This document shows, piece by piece, positions 20,418-29,071 of a DNA stretch of 64,000 nt. A program made the position numbers and the translations under genes. Below the pieces are notes generated by a model. The model was not told where the DNA came from and did not search any database. It saw nothing but the letters and a program-made list of their open reading frames with translations. Source of the stretch: Trissonchulus latispiculum (Eukaryota; Nematoda; Enoplea; Enoplida; Ironidae). The DNA lies in contig JASAND010000633.1 of assembly GCA_030248195.1 (NCBI GenBank), positions 1 through 64,000 of the forward strand. Reading direction: 5' to 3'. The first letter of the stretch is position 1. Each line of letters opens with the position of its first letter.

Positions 20418-21925
20418 GTAGCTAAAGTCTGACCACAAAATCTTGGTACCGAACGGTGAGCGCCTGTCCTGATTTACAACATTTGAAGGTGGCCCATATA
20501 AAGTTATATTTTTAGAATCCTCAAGAGGAGGAGAATCCGCTAAACCCACAAAAGGTATCTGGTCTGTATCCGGTTAGCGGATACTAAATCGATAAAAACG
20601 CTTCAGATTCGGTAAGAAAATGCTAATTAATCCATACTCTATTATGTTGGTCCTTGGCCAAAAACATTTCAGAAAATCGGATCATCCGGTCCATATCCAG
20701 TAACCTGATGTGTAGGTTACAAAAAACCGCACAGCAATATGGTTTGGTCGTACAGCTTCGCTAATTGGAGTTTTGAATTTCTCGGGTCGAAATTATTCGG
20801 TATACAGAATCTTGTCTAGTTTAGACCAAAACTGCGTGATCTTAGTTGTAGCCGGTTCAAAAAAACGGAAATACTGGTATTTCCAGTCTGGTGCTCGGAT
20901 AAAAATGCTGGTTTTTAGCACAATGAATGCTTGGGAGGCTAATTGGTCTATCAACGATATTTGGTCTATACCTAACAAGTTGCAAAATTCAATTTACTTC
21001 ATATCTGTTTTAATGTTTGAATCATAGCGTTTTAAAGATGATTCAAAAGTAAGTTAGGTATCGTGCATGCGACAAAGATAAGAGTATGGACTGCGCGGTC
21101 CCCTGATTTCGCCTGCGCAATGCGCGGTCCCCCCAGAAATTAGGGTATACCTGCTACATCCCCAGTACACCCCTTGCGCATGTATGTTGAGGTTTAGGCT
21201 TGCTAGGGATAGACCAACTATTAATTTAATGAAATAATTTAATTTACGGACCAACCGGATACTGAGATAATAGTCCATGAAATCTCAAATTTCAAAGCTC
21301 ATGGAAATGAAATGACTGAAAAAAATGAAGCTCATGTAAATGAAATGAAAGAAATTGACTGGACATTCGATTGCTTTAAAACCGGTAAAATGAAAGTAGC
21401 CTCCCAAACATTCAATGTGCCAAAAACTAACATTTTTATCCGCGATTCCCAGCACCAGACAGGAAAAACCAATTTTTCTGGTTTTTTGCGAATCGAATAC
21501 AACCCTAGATCACGCAATTTTGGTCCAAACCCGACGAAATTTTGTATACAGTGTAATTTTGACCAGAGATATTCAAAGTTCCAATTAGCTAAGCTGTACG
21601 ACCAACCGATATTGCTGTGCGGTTTTTGTATCAGGTTACCGGACATGGGACCAGATGTTATCCGATAATCGGAAATGTTTTGGGCCAAGGACCAACATAC
21701 AAGAGTATGCATTATATAGTTAGCTTTTTCTTCCGAATCTGAAACGTTTTTCGATTTAGTATCCGCTATCCGGTTAGCGGATACTATGGGTTTAGCGGAT
21801 TCTCTTCCTCCTGAGGATTCTAAAAATATATACTCGTACTTTATATAGGCTACCTTTAAATGCTAACTCATGACAGGTGCTCACAGTTCGGATCCAAGAT
21901 TCTTTGGTCAGACTTTAGAAAGTAG
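20418..21925. repeat. Foldback element with long inverted arms
   Basis: Arms of about 530 bp (20,418-20,945 and 21,392-21,925) are diverged inverted copies, separated by about 450 bp. Clear matches include GGTTAGCGGATACTA, GATTCT/AGAATC around CCTC.AGGAGGA, and AGTCTGACCA against TGGTCAGACT. A fragment of the right arm recurs at 25,012-25,085. No coding potential. Confidence 0.65.
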
Positions 21926-22184
21926 CGATTGGAGAAACTAAAAAATGTTAAATGAAACCCTTCAGCTTGTACAATGTACAATTTCTAATGATTGTTGTCT
22001 GAATTAACCATTTCAAAGGGCACTCAAAATTGACTCAATCCCAAACCTTCCCCTTTTCTAGTAATTCTGTCTTTGACAGTAAACGCACGTCAATAACTCA
22101 AACCACAAATAACAAGCCTATTTGCATGAACGGATTGCCGCTGCTTTTTTCCTCTACAGAAAGACATATCGTAAGTTGCGTAAG

Positions 22185-22655
22185 CTTTGGCTCTATTACA
22201 ACCTTTTATCTACTCAACGAGAGCTTTCGTACGATACCCATAGCTGCCAATTTCTACAACTTTCAATTTTGACCATTTGCAACATCAACGTGTCGAGTAC
22301 TTCAGCTTGCTGCATCCAGGTAGGCTCCCCAGGTGTTCAAGAGCTTTTCACCCTACACCCCATCCACATGCCAAATTTCAGCCAAATCGGCCAACCATGG
22401 CAGAAGCTAGAGCTTTTGACATCAATTTTGACCCATTTTGACAGGTTTTTGCCATTTTTGACCTCTTCAGGGCTTTCTAACGCATATTTCCTACATTTTG
22501 GTGATTTGGCCTTATTACAACTTTTTATCTACTCAACGACACCTTTCGAATGATACCCATATTGGGCGGTTTCCGCTAGTTTCAGTTTTGACCATTTGCA
22601 GCATCACCATATTGAATACTTTTACCCTGAGTCGTACCGGGTCGCCAATGAGATA
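22185..22655. repeat. Imperfect direct duplication
   Basis: About 160 bp (22,185-22,345) recurs at 22,500-22,655, sharing TTTTATCTACTCAACGA, CGATACCCAT-like and TTTTGACCATTTGCA blocks, with a period near 315 bp. No gene seen. Confidence 0.55.
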
Positions 22656-22904
22656 CGCAAGCCTCCAAGTCAAGCCCTTCAAAATGAGGTATCACCCACC
22701 CCTCTACTCCTTTCCAATCTCGAGATCTGGGTCTGAAACAGAAATCCGGAGAATAAAGAAGAATTATAATAACGGATATAAACAAATTAAAGGGTTGCCT
22801 TTTTTGGTAAAAAAGCGGCAACCCAATAATCATATCAATGAGCAGATAAAAGCTATGATCAAGCAAAGATATGTTTCGAAGATTCCTGTTTGTCTAAAAT
22901 GTTG

Positions 22905-23230
22905 ACTTTTATACACTGCCGAAACTTCAATAGTTTGGACACTTCGCAAATGTCTCGAAAGTTGGCTATGCTTTGAAAGTTTAGAAATGTCTAGAAGTGT
23001 CTCGAAATATGTCTCGAAAGTTGAAATTTGTCTCCAAAGTTTCATAACAGTGTCTAGAAAGTTTTTCAAAATGTCTAGAAAGTTTGATAAACTTTCTAGA
23101 AAGTTTATCAAAATGTCTGGAAAGTTTATGAAACTTTCGAGACAAACTTTCGAGACAACTGTCAATTTTTGAGACATATTTCGAGACAAATTTCCAACTT
23201 TCGAGACAAATTTTTCAACTTTCTCAGAAA
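22905..23230. repeat. Subterminal TTTCGAGACA repeats, right end
   Basis: The right-hand counterpart of the array at 14,190, in inverted orientation. Variants include TGTCTCGAAAG and TGTCTAGAAAG. It stops where the terminal block ending TGACATACCC begins. Confidence 0.65.
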
Positions 23231-23273
23231 CCTTCTGCACTACCTGCGACTTATAATATGACATACCCATAAT

Positions 23274-24391
23274 TTGGAGGAAAGGTGAATTTTGAATTTG
23301 TTGGGAAAGGGAGGGTCCCTCTCCGGCTTGCCCGGACAACGGCCCAGACACACCATTAGGGGCCGCCCCATTTCCCAAAATATTTGAAGGTGGAAGTAAA
23401 TTTTGAGGTTGTTGGGGAAGGGGGGGTCCCTCTCCGGCTTGCCCGGACAACAGCCCAGACACACCATTAGGGGCCGCCCCATTTTGCAACCCCATAGCAG
23501 AAAGAACACTTTGGGTGCTCTGAATAACGTCAAAACGAGGCGAAATAAAATTATCAAAATCCCGACGAAAATTTGAATTTTCCGAATTTTGGTCCGCTGG
23601 ATTTTTGTGGGAGGGGGTGGGTAATTTACCCGCCCCTAAATTGCCCAAATTTTCGTTTGGGGGGGAAGCGAACTGAGAAACGATCTGAGAGGGGCCGGAA
23701 ATTGGTCCCCCCAACACTTGTACTGAGGTTTCTCTCTGGTCCCTATAGGATTCTCCCCCAAAATTTTGTCCCACTGGTTCCCCAACTGCCGGAGAACCCC
23801 AAGTGTTCACTAGGGCCCCCGAAAAATTTATATCCCCCCGAGACATTTCTCCCAACGACCGTCCCCTAGACGCAGAATGACTACGCCTATTCCGGGGTGG
23901 GGTTGTGGGTCGAACAGCACCACGAAAAATTGGTGGGTGGGGGGAGTTCAAAATTTTGTAGATGTGTGTATTCAGAATTTTGGGGCTGGGGAGATTCAGA
24001 ATTTTGTAGGTGTGGGTTTTCAGAATTTTGGGGGTGGGGAGATTCAAAATTCTGTAGGTGTGGATTTTCAGAATTTTGGGGGTGGGGATATTCAGAAAAT
24101 GTACCCCTAAATTTTGTGATGCAGGTGGAGAAGAAACCACAACGTGTGGGGGGGGTTCGCACTGTATGGGGGAGTCGGATTTTGTAGATTTTGGGGGGAG
24201 GCAATCCCCCCGTTCCCCCAAGCTGTCGCCCCCCCCAAGTTTGCAGGAGACTTGTTGAAAAAATGGCGGTTCAAAAAACTGTTCGAAACTTCTGGCGCCT
24301 GCGAATTCGGAGGCAATTCCGAAAAAAGACGGACTGTTTCCTCCCGAATCCTTTTTAAATAGCGAGTAAGCGGGCGAGACGAGTCTGACAT
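23274..24391 (-). pseudogene. Gag 5' end, interrupted
   Basis: Starts at ATG 24,391 immediately after the LTR and primer site. The first 60 residues are basic and charged (MSDSSRPLTRYLKRIREE). The frame changes near 24,200 and continues as Pro/Asn/Gly-rich sequence. It then crosses the 48-bp minisatellite (about 23,955-24,100) and two copies of a PNGVSG-LSGQAGEGP block (23,298-23,372, 23,408-23,487). It is cut at 23,273 by the 9.1-kb element and resumes at 14,145. Confidence 0.6.
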
Positions 24392-24400
24392 GCTACTCTC

Positions 24401-24418
24401 CTGAAAGAACGGTCGCCA
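24401..24418 (-). other. Primer-binding site of the main LTR element
   Basis: Minus strand TGGCGACCGTTC starts two bases after the LTR's terminal TTTACA. Complementary to a tRNA ending GGTCGCCA. Confidence 0.6.
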
Positions 24419-24420
24419 GT

Positions 24421-25011
24421 TGTAAAGGTTTTTATTTGCCTCGGTGAGCGAATGAATTCAAATTAAAAGAAGAGTTGCTAAGTTCGTGAGTGTGTGCATG
24501 TCAAATCTCGTCCCCTAACTCGCTTATTCCCTAAACAACTACAGCAGACGCCGGCAGTCCAATTTCGGTACCGTGAGTTTACTGGGTTTTTTAGACAAAG
24601 TTATAAAATTTGACAAAAAGGCAAAACAATATTCAGTTTCCAAAAATGTAAGAACATACAGTTCACACAACTCGACAAAAATAAGAAGTTTCACAAAATT
24701 ATACACGAATGCTACAAAGCAATCAACTAACCCAACTGGGAAAAGGAACAGAGTTCCCCGAACCAAAGAGAATAAACTAACCCTAAGGCTGACCCAACGG
24801 TGGGAGACGGCAATTACACCTGGCCGGTTGCTAGACAGAAATCCCAAGACTGACTAAACAAGCGCTCAATTTCAATGGCGGACTAGAATTAGCTAAGGAA
24901 CCGGGGTTCCTACACAAGAGTACAATTTTTCATTTATCGTTCATAAAGATAACACTGCATTTTAGATAATTTTAAATGGAAATCAAGAATAATATCCGAA
25001 AATAGTTCACA
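24421..25011 (-). repeat. 5' LTR of the main LTR element
   Basis: 591 bp, TG...CA ends, matching 297-875 throughout with scattered substitutions and small indels, so insertion is not recent. The right flank is a fragment of the foldback family seen at 21,840-21,925, so the retroelement landed in an older repeat. Confidence 0.75.
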
Positions 25012-25400
25012 ATAGGCTACCTTCAAGTGTTAAATCAGGACAAGCGCTCACAGTTCGGTTCCAAGAATTTTTGGTCAGTCTTTAGTCATGGACACTGGAT
25101 ATACGGATTACAGTCATATCCGGATAATATCCTAATTGAGAAAAATATCCGGATATCCGTGTACATTTCAGACAAAGTAGACAAATTTTGACACAATTTC
25201 AAAAATTTTAAAATATTTTTTAAAAATTCCTTTGAAAATATTTTTGAAACCAGGGTTGCAGCTTGGTTGCATGATAGACATTCACAGCCTGCCGAAAAAT
25301 TGACACAAAAATTTGAAAACTTAACAGCAAAATCGAAAGGTTTTCTTGAAGTTAAGTTTGGAATAGGCGGATAACCGGATATCCGGATATCCGTTAACGC
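25012..25400. repeat. Foldback fragment and GGATATCCG-rich repeat
   Basis: 25,012-25,085 matches the outer part of the foldback arm. From 25,090 to 25,160 and 25,365 to 25,400 the palindromic motif GGATATCCGGATATCC recurs, as in subterminal regions of non-autonomous DNA elements. No gene. Confidence 0.5.
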
Positions 25401-25906
25401 AAAATATAGCAAGGTTAATAAAAAATCAAAAATCGAATTTTTGCTGCCATTTTCGCAAATGAAGTCCGATCGAAATAAGTTTGTATGTATCAACTGGTAA
25501 TGACCCCCTCTATATATGCTGCAAATTTCATGCCGGTAGCTCTTGTGTCGCGAGAGTAATAAAAAATTGTGATTTTTTGTTACCGAATTCACAAAACACT
25601 CACGGGTTCGCAAAAAAAATCACCCACGGATGTAATCTCAGGATACAGCTTAGGAAAAATTTCTTTTCTTGCATAAATAGAGCATAGTCCATAGTGTTAT
25701 TGCGTAAAAAATTGGACCTCAAAGTCTTTTTTGGTCGGTTTAACTTCGAATTTCGGTTCTGGGTCCATGGGTCCAAAGTGGCTACCCGGGCATCTCTTAA
25801 CAATGTTTAATGACTCCAGGAAGCTAGGAATCCACTTATTTGGTGTTCTATTGCCCTAGTAAGCACAGCGCAAACAATTTGGCGCAGTAATTTCGCGTCT
25901 GGACTG

Positions 25907-25956
25907 GTCACGTGACTTGGCCCAGGGTCACGTGACCTTGGCCAGGGTCACGTGAC
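25907..25956. promoter_or_regulatory. Three 20-bp repeats each with GTCACGTGAC
   Basis: The 10-bp palindrome GTCACGTGAC occurs at 25,907, 25,927 and 25,947, exactly 20 bp apart, in a (G)GTCACGTGAC..TGGCC.AG repeat. CACGTG is the core E-box for bHLH-zip factors, and GTCACGTGAC fits the CLEAR element bound by TFEB/MITF relatives. No gene is visible next to it. Confidence 0.55.
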
Positions 25957-26149
25957 TGGTCAAAAATTTTATTTCAAGCTCCAGGAAGCCTAAAAACTCG
26001 CCTATATAGGATTTCGGGGCGTTGAATTCAAATTTAGCATTAGTTTTCATGTAGCTTTAGCCCACATATATACAGTATATGATCCTGACCATCCGTCCAT
26101 CCTAAGCCCAGACAAAACGCTGGCGGCAATCCTTCAATAACAGTTGGGG

Positions 26150-27672
26150 ATGTATAAAATCCGGCCCGGCCCGGCCTGGCCCAGGGCCGGGCCAAAACTA
26201 TATAAAACCCGGCCGGGCCGGAAACTATATAAAACCCGGCCGGGCCGGAAGCTATATAAAACCCGGCCGGACCGAAAACTATACAAAACCCGGCCCACTA
26301 TAAAATGCTGTATATATTGGGCCGGAAATAGTATAAAACCCGGCCCGAATTTCAATTTTAATGTTTTGGGCCGGAAATAGTATAAAACCCGGCCCGAATT
26401 TCAATTTTCATATTTTGGGCCGGAAATAATATAAAACCCGGCCCGAATTTCAATTTTCATATTTTGGGCCGGAAATAGTATAAAACCCTGCCCGAATTTC
26501 AATTTTCATATTTTGGGCCGGAAATAGTATAAAACCCGGCCCGAATTTCAATTTTCATATTTTGGGCCGGAAATAGTATAAAACCCGGCCCGAATTACAT
26601 TTTTAATGTTTTGGGCCGGAAATAGCATAAAACCCCCCCCCGAATTACATTTTTAATGTTTTGGGCCGGAAATTGTATAAAACCCGGCCCGAATTTCAAT
26701 TTTCATATTTTGGACCGGAAATAATATAAAACCCGGCCCGAATTTAAATTTTAATGTTTTGGGCCGGAAATAGTATAAAACCCGGCCCGAATTACATTTT
26801 TAATGTTTTGGGCCGGAAATAGCATAAAACCCCGCCCGAATTACATTTTTAATGTTTTGGGCCGGAAATTGTATAAAACCCGGCCCGAATTTCAATTTTC
26901 ATATTTTGGGCCGGAAATAATATAAAACCCGGCCCGAATTTCAATTTTCATATTTTGGGCCGGAAATAGTATAAAACCCGGCCCGAATTTCAATTTTCAT
27001 ATTTTGGGCCGGAAATAGTATAAAACCCGGCCCGAATTTCAATTTTCATATTTTGGGCCGGAAATAGTATAAAACCCGGCCCGAATTTCAATTTTAATGT
27101 TTTGGGCTGGAAATTGCATAAAATCCGGCCCGAATTTCATTTTTAATGTTTTGGACCGGAAATAGCATAAAACCCCGCCCGAATTACATTTTTAATGTTT
27201 TGGGCCGGAAATTGTATAAAACCCAGCCCGAATTACATTTTTAATGTTTTGGACCGGAAATAGCATAAAACCCCGCCCGAATTACATTTTTAATGTTTTG
27301 GGCCGGAAATTGTATAAAACCCGGCCCGAATTTTAATTTTCATATTTGGGCCGGAAATAGTATAAAACCCGGCCCGAATTTCAATTTTCATATTTTGGGC
27401 CGGAAATAGTATAAAACCCGGCCCGAATTTCAATTTTCATATTTTGGGCCGGAAATAGTATAAAACCCGGCCCGAATTTCAATTTTCATATTTTGGGCCG
27501 GAAATAGTATAAAACCAGGCCCGAATTTAAATTTTACTATTTTGGGCCGGAAATAGTATAAAACCCGGCCCGAATTTCAATTTTAATGTTTTGGGCTGGA
27601 AATTGTATAAAACCCGGCCCGAATTTCATTTTTAACGTTTTGGGCCGGAAATAGTATAAAACCCGGTCCGAA
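26150..27672. repeat. 49-bp satellite array
   Basis: About 28 units of GGGCCGGAAATAGTATAAAA-CCCGGCCC-AATTTCAATTTTCATATTTT, preceded by a few shorter about 30-bp variants (26,160-26,290). Each unit has a GGGCCGG/CCGGCCC inverted pair around TATAAAA, so every unit can fold. Subfamilies alternate (TTTCATATTTT against TTTAATGTTTT), suggesting higher-order amplification. Confidence 0.9.
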
Positions 27673-27739
27673 TTAGCAGATTCTAGTAAAAGGGATGAAC
27701 ATTTTTCAAGGATCAACCACATTATAATTTATGTGGAAT

Positions 27740-27915
27740 AGGGTTGTATTGATTCAGCTATATCATTTTCGATTCGATTCAGTTCAGTTTTTCTATTTAT
27801 CAAATATATACGATTCGATTCAGTTCGATTTATTTTCCTTAAAATTTGAAACGATTCGATGCAGTTCGATTTTTGCCTTTCTGAACAAACTGCGATTCGA
27901 TTCAGATTTCCAAGA
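27740..27915. repeat. CGATTCGATTC-rich element
   Basis: Short repeats GATTCGATTCAGTT and variants. A relative with the same motif, mostly inverted, is at 42,066-42,312. Boundaries are approximate and I cannot define TIRs. Confidence 0.5.
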
Positions 27916-28103
27916 TGTATCGACTACTACTGAGAGTATAATGCCAAAACCCTAAAATTTCTTATCTGTTCACCTAAAAATGTGGGACTGGTACCAGAAT
28001 TTTAAAGAACACCAGAATAGCATATTTCGAAAATTTCGTCTACTTTCATAAAGAATTGAAGCCTATAGGGTCAAATTTACACGAAAGGAAACCACCACCT
28101 TAA
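27916..28103 (-). repeat. End fragment of the GGTGGT/TTAA family
   Basis: Inverted relative of 16,532-16,720. It shares CTGAGAGTATAATGCC, CTACTTTCATAAAGAATTGA and GGAAACCACCACCTTAA, ending at TTAA. Confidence 0.6.
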
Positions 28104-28258
28104 GGGGAGTCCATTGTTTGGTCATTTTTCTGAACCTGAATTTTTCTTTCTATGTAGATATTTTATACTCCAATCCAAACGGCACATTTGAATGCGTTTT
28201 TAAAATTAAAGTAACATCTCATATGGAATTTGAGAAAATTCACCTCAAAGTAGTGGGC

Positions 28259-28264
28259 TACATA
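28259..28264. repeat. Polinton target-site duplication, left
   Basis: TACATA immediately before the left TIR; identical TACATA at 41,771-41,776. Six base pairs is the normal Polinton TSD. Confidence 0.9.
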
Positions 28265-28330
28265 AGTAGTATAAAAAGGGGCGTTCTGGCGCAGAGGCAC
28301 AGGAGGCATCGGAGGCACCATTACAGTCTG
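28265..28330 (+). repeat. Polinton left terminal inverted repeat
   Basis: The first about 63 bp match the right end in inverted orientation with one mismatch, after which similarity decays over about 20 bp. Contains AGAGGCACAGGAGGCATCGG. Confidence 0.9.
28270..28279 (+). promoter_or_regulatory. TATA box inside the left TIR
   Basis: TATAAAAAGG lies five bases from the element's tip and points inward. Being in the TIR, it is repeated at the other end (41,756-41,765) on the opposite strand. It would start transcripts near 28,300 toward the gene at 28,482. Confidence 0.6.
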
Positions 28331-28481
28331 CGTTACGTCACAGTTTTGTTACGTTCTTCTGTGATTCCACCCTAGTTAGACTGGTATATTCCAGTTTATC
28401 ACATTCTTAACCTACTTTTCTACATTCTTAACCTATTTTCCATCCTACTTAAGAGCTGTACACAACCAATTTCAATCAGTT

Positions 28482-29006
28482 ATGGCTGTTGCATTTATTG
28501 CGGTTAGGTGTATTGGTGTTCCCAAACTTGGGGATGTACCGTTGGAGGTCACTGTGTTAATTTTTCATTCGGAGTCCTCTCAACCTGAGATTTGTCATTT
28601 ATTTGTGCGAGCCCCACATGATCTGGAGGAACTGAACGCCAAACAACTAGCTACCATCCAATATGTGACAATGGAAACCTGTCTGGATTCGGATACAAGT
28701 CCACATCTTTGCAACCGGGAGGAAGCGATGGATCGCATCTCCAATTTCCTGAGGGAATCCCATGTGTCGGAGATTATTACCAAAGGAACTGCTCAGTGGA
28801 ATTTAATCAAGACTGGACTGACTAAAAGAAATAATTTGGTCAAAGTTAAGGAAGGTGGTGCCATTGGTCTTCCAAGTTATAATCATCTACCCATCAACGA
28901 AGGAAAAGGCTGTTGTCCTGATCATATGCTAAAAGATTCGGCAAAGTACTGTTCTGCTCATCGGGCATATCAACTGATGAACTTTTTCTTGAAGAAGAGG
29001 TACTAA
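28482..29006 (+). CDS. Polinton left-end gene, unknown function
   Basis: 174 residues from an ATG 180 bp inside the element, downstream of the TIR TATA box and followed by AATAAA at 29,039. No family recognised with confidence. Visible features are KGTAQWNLIKTGL in the middle and a C-terminal CCPDHMLKDSAKYCSAHR, a Cys/His cluster that could bind metal. Predicted soluble. It converges on PolB, leaving about 60 bp between the two stops. Frame intact. Confidence 0.6.
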   Translation: MAVAFIAVRCIGVPKLGDVPLEVTVLIFHSESSQPEICHLFVRAPHDLEELNAKQLATIQYVTMETCLDSDTSPHLCNREEAMDRISNFLRESHVSEIITKGTAQWNLIKTGLTKRNNLVKVKEGGAIGLPSYNHLPINEGKGCCPDHMLKDSAKYCSAHRAYQLMNFFLKKRY

Positions 29007-29038
29007 TGTTTACTTACTGTATCTTCTATATTTTACTT

Positions 29039-29071
29039 AATAAATACATACGCGTTTAGTGCTGTTTTATT
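29039..29071. terminator. Back-to-back polyadenylation signals
   Basis: AATAAA at 29,039-29,044 serves the left-end gene. On the minus strand AATAAA (plus TTTATT, 29,066-29,071) overlaps the PolB stop codon. Confidence 0.5.

Larger units (their letters stand above)
14151..23268. mobile_element. 9.1-kb inverted-repeat DNA element inserted in gag
   Basis: Both ends read GGGTATGTCA, inverted, followed by a second well-matched block (TTATAAGTCGCA ... GTGCAGAAGGTTTCTGAGAAAGT). ATAAT flanks it on both sides (14,146-14,150 and 23,269-23,273), and gag coding resumes on either side. Inside the ends lie about 300 bp of short motifs around TTTCGAGACA. I see no transposase, so it is non-autonomous and has collected several nested insertions. 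Because ATAAT is itself repetitive, the true TSD could be a shorter TAA or AT, so a PIF/Harbinger-like origin is possible but not shown. Confidence 0.75.
297..25011 (-). mobile_element. Ty3/Gypsy-like LTR retroelement with accessory genes and no visible RT/IN
   Basis: Bounded by LTRs at 297-875 and 24,421-25,011, with primer-binding site and polypurine tract in the right places for minus-strand transcription. Without the 9.1-kb insertion in gag, the interior is about 14.4 kb. In order it encodes gag with a CCHC knuckle, a retropepsin, two CxxC proteins, a long accessory frame and a NADAR protein. I see no YxDD, RNase H or DDE integrase motif in any frame, and accessory genes follow the protease directly. 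The likely reading is a large non-autonomous element mobilised by a relative. Loss of pol by deletion is the alternative. Confidence 0.7.

Noticed and set aside
21054..21278. 74-codon minus-strand ORF between the foldback arms
   Set aside because: No motif, no homologous frame elsewhere; chance ORF in the foldback spacer.
22030..22905. Overlapping plus-strand ORFs of 80-143 codons
   Set aside because: They lie in a direct duplication, use different frames in each copy and show no motif.
26150..27672. Regular repeat array resembling a CRISPR
   Set aside because: Units are contiguous 49-bp repeats without unique spacers, and the window is eukaryotic; it is a satellite.
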